Assembly (NCBI RefSeq): GCF_019890615.1
Contig: NZ_JAINVZ010000011.1
Coordinates: forward strand, 167,321-231,320
Direction: 5' to 3'
DNA: 64,000 nt
Source: Streptantibioticus parmotrematis
Lineage (GTDB): Bacteria > Actinomycetota > Actinomycetes > Streptomycetales > Streptomycetaceae
Made by a program: the position numbers and the translations under genes. Position 1 is the first letter of the stretch. Each line of letters begins with the position of its first letter. Shown here piece after piece: positions 63,985-64,000 of this stretch. The notes below the pieces were generated by a model. That model had not been told where the DNA came from, made no database searches, and was given only the letters and a program-made list of their open reading frames with translations.

Positions 63985-64000
63985 CCCCCCGCCCCCCCCC

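Noticed and set aside
63985..64000. Poly-C run at the window end as a biological feature
   Set aside because: A homopolymer broken by a single G after a G-run hairpin is typical of sequencing or assembly trouble at a contig end.

Overview
The window is a high-GC actinobacterial chromosome segment that reads as core Streptomyces sequence. GTG starts are frequent, Shine-Dalgarno sites are strong, and the order rpsF-ssb-rpsR-rplI-(MATE)-dnaB, followed by femX, a penicillin-binding protein, a PadR regulator and inositol-phosphate synthase, is the one I recall from the oriC-proximal part of the S. coelicolor chromosome. Nine perfect copies and one variant of the ParB site GTTTCACGTGAAAC support an origin-proximal position. 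No insertion sequence, prophage, CRISPR array, tRNA or rRNA was seen. The last bases are a poly-C run that looks like a contig end.

Region 1 (1-10.6 kb) holds a stress or envelope regulon. A six-gene minus-strand operon, linked by 4-14 nt overlaps, encodes a FAD amine-oxidase-like protein, a DUF1365 protein, two cyclopropane/methyl fatty-acid synthase paralogues, a DUF1295 membrane reductase and an alpha/beta hydrolase. Beside it are a membrane-anchored molybdopterin oxidoreductase, an ECF sigma factor with its RskA-type anti-sigma, and a fasciclin lipoprotein. The lipid operon has the same order as Rv0449c-Rv0446c, which precede sigK-rskA in Mycobacterium tuberculosis. The lipid operon, the sigma gene and the fasciclin gene share an upstream motif CCAATCC-N16/17-CGAA(T/C), close to the mycobacterial SigK promoter, so they probably form one autoregulated regulon.

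Region 2 (10.7-26.9 kb) is core metabolism: a HAD phosphatase, cydA-cydB-cydCD with Rex-like operators, a HisC-type aminotransferase, a LacI regulator, a PPP-type phosphatase, a tailed membrane protein, a secreted SH3 protein, thiC with a TPP riboswitch and a small membrane protein.

Region 3 (27-46.9 kb) is more accessory. It contains a cupin, a four-TM holin-like protein, and a coupled five-gene operon (DoxX-like, DUF3419/BtaA-like, DUF2071, membrane methyltransferase, four-TM protein). These are followed by a trans-sulfuration enzyme, LysR and Nudix genes, a PNPOx-fold protein, a flavohaemoglobin-like protein and a HAD-IB phosphatase. A TipA-like MerR regulator sits next to a DUF2268 putative metalloprotease gene that has a textbook MerR promoter. 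NmrA oxidoreductase, polysaccharide deacetylase, HxlR, XRE, metallo-beta-lactamase-fold and carboxylesterase genes complete the region. Short degenerate tandem repeats are common in its gaps and gene ends.

Region 4 (47-64 kb) is replication, translation and cell wall: dnaB with DnaA boxes upstream, a MATE exporter, the rpsF-ssb-rpsR-rplI operon, femX with an alanine-racemase-like partner, a GT87-like glycosyltransferase, a bifunctional PBP, an autoregulatory-looking PadR gene, ino1, an MFS transporter and a proline-rich membrane protein. Several parS sites are paired so that they form the arms of terminator-like hairpins between converging genes.
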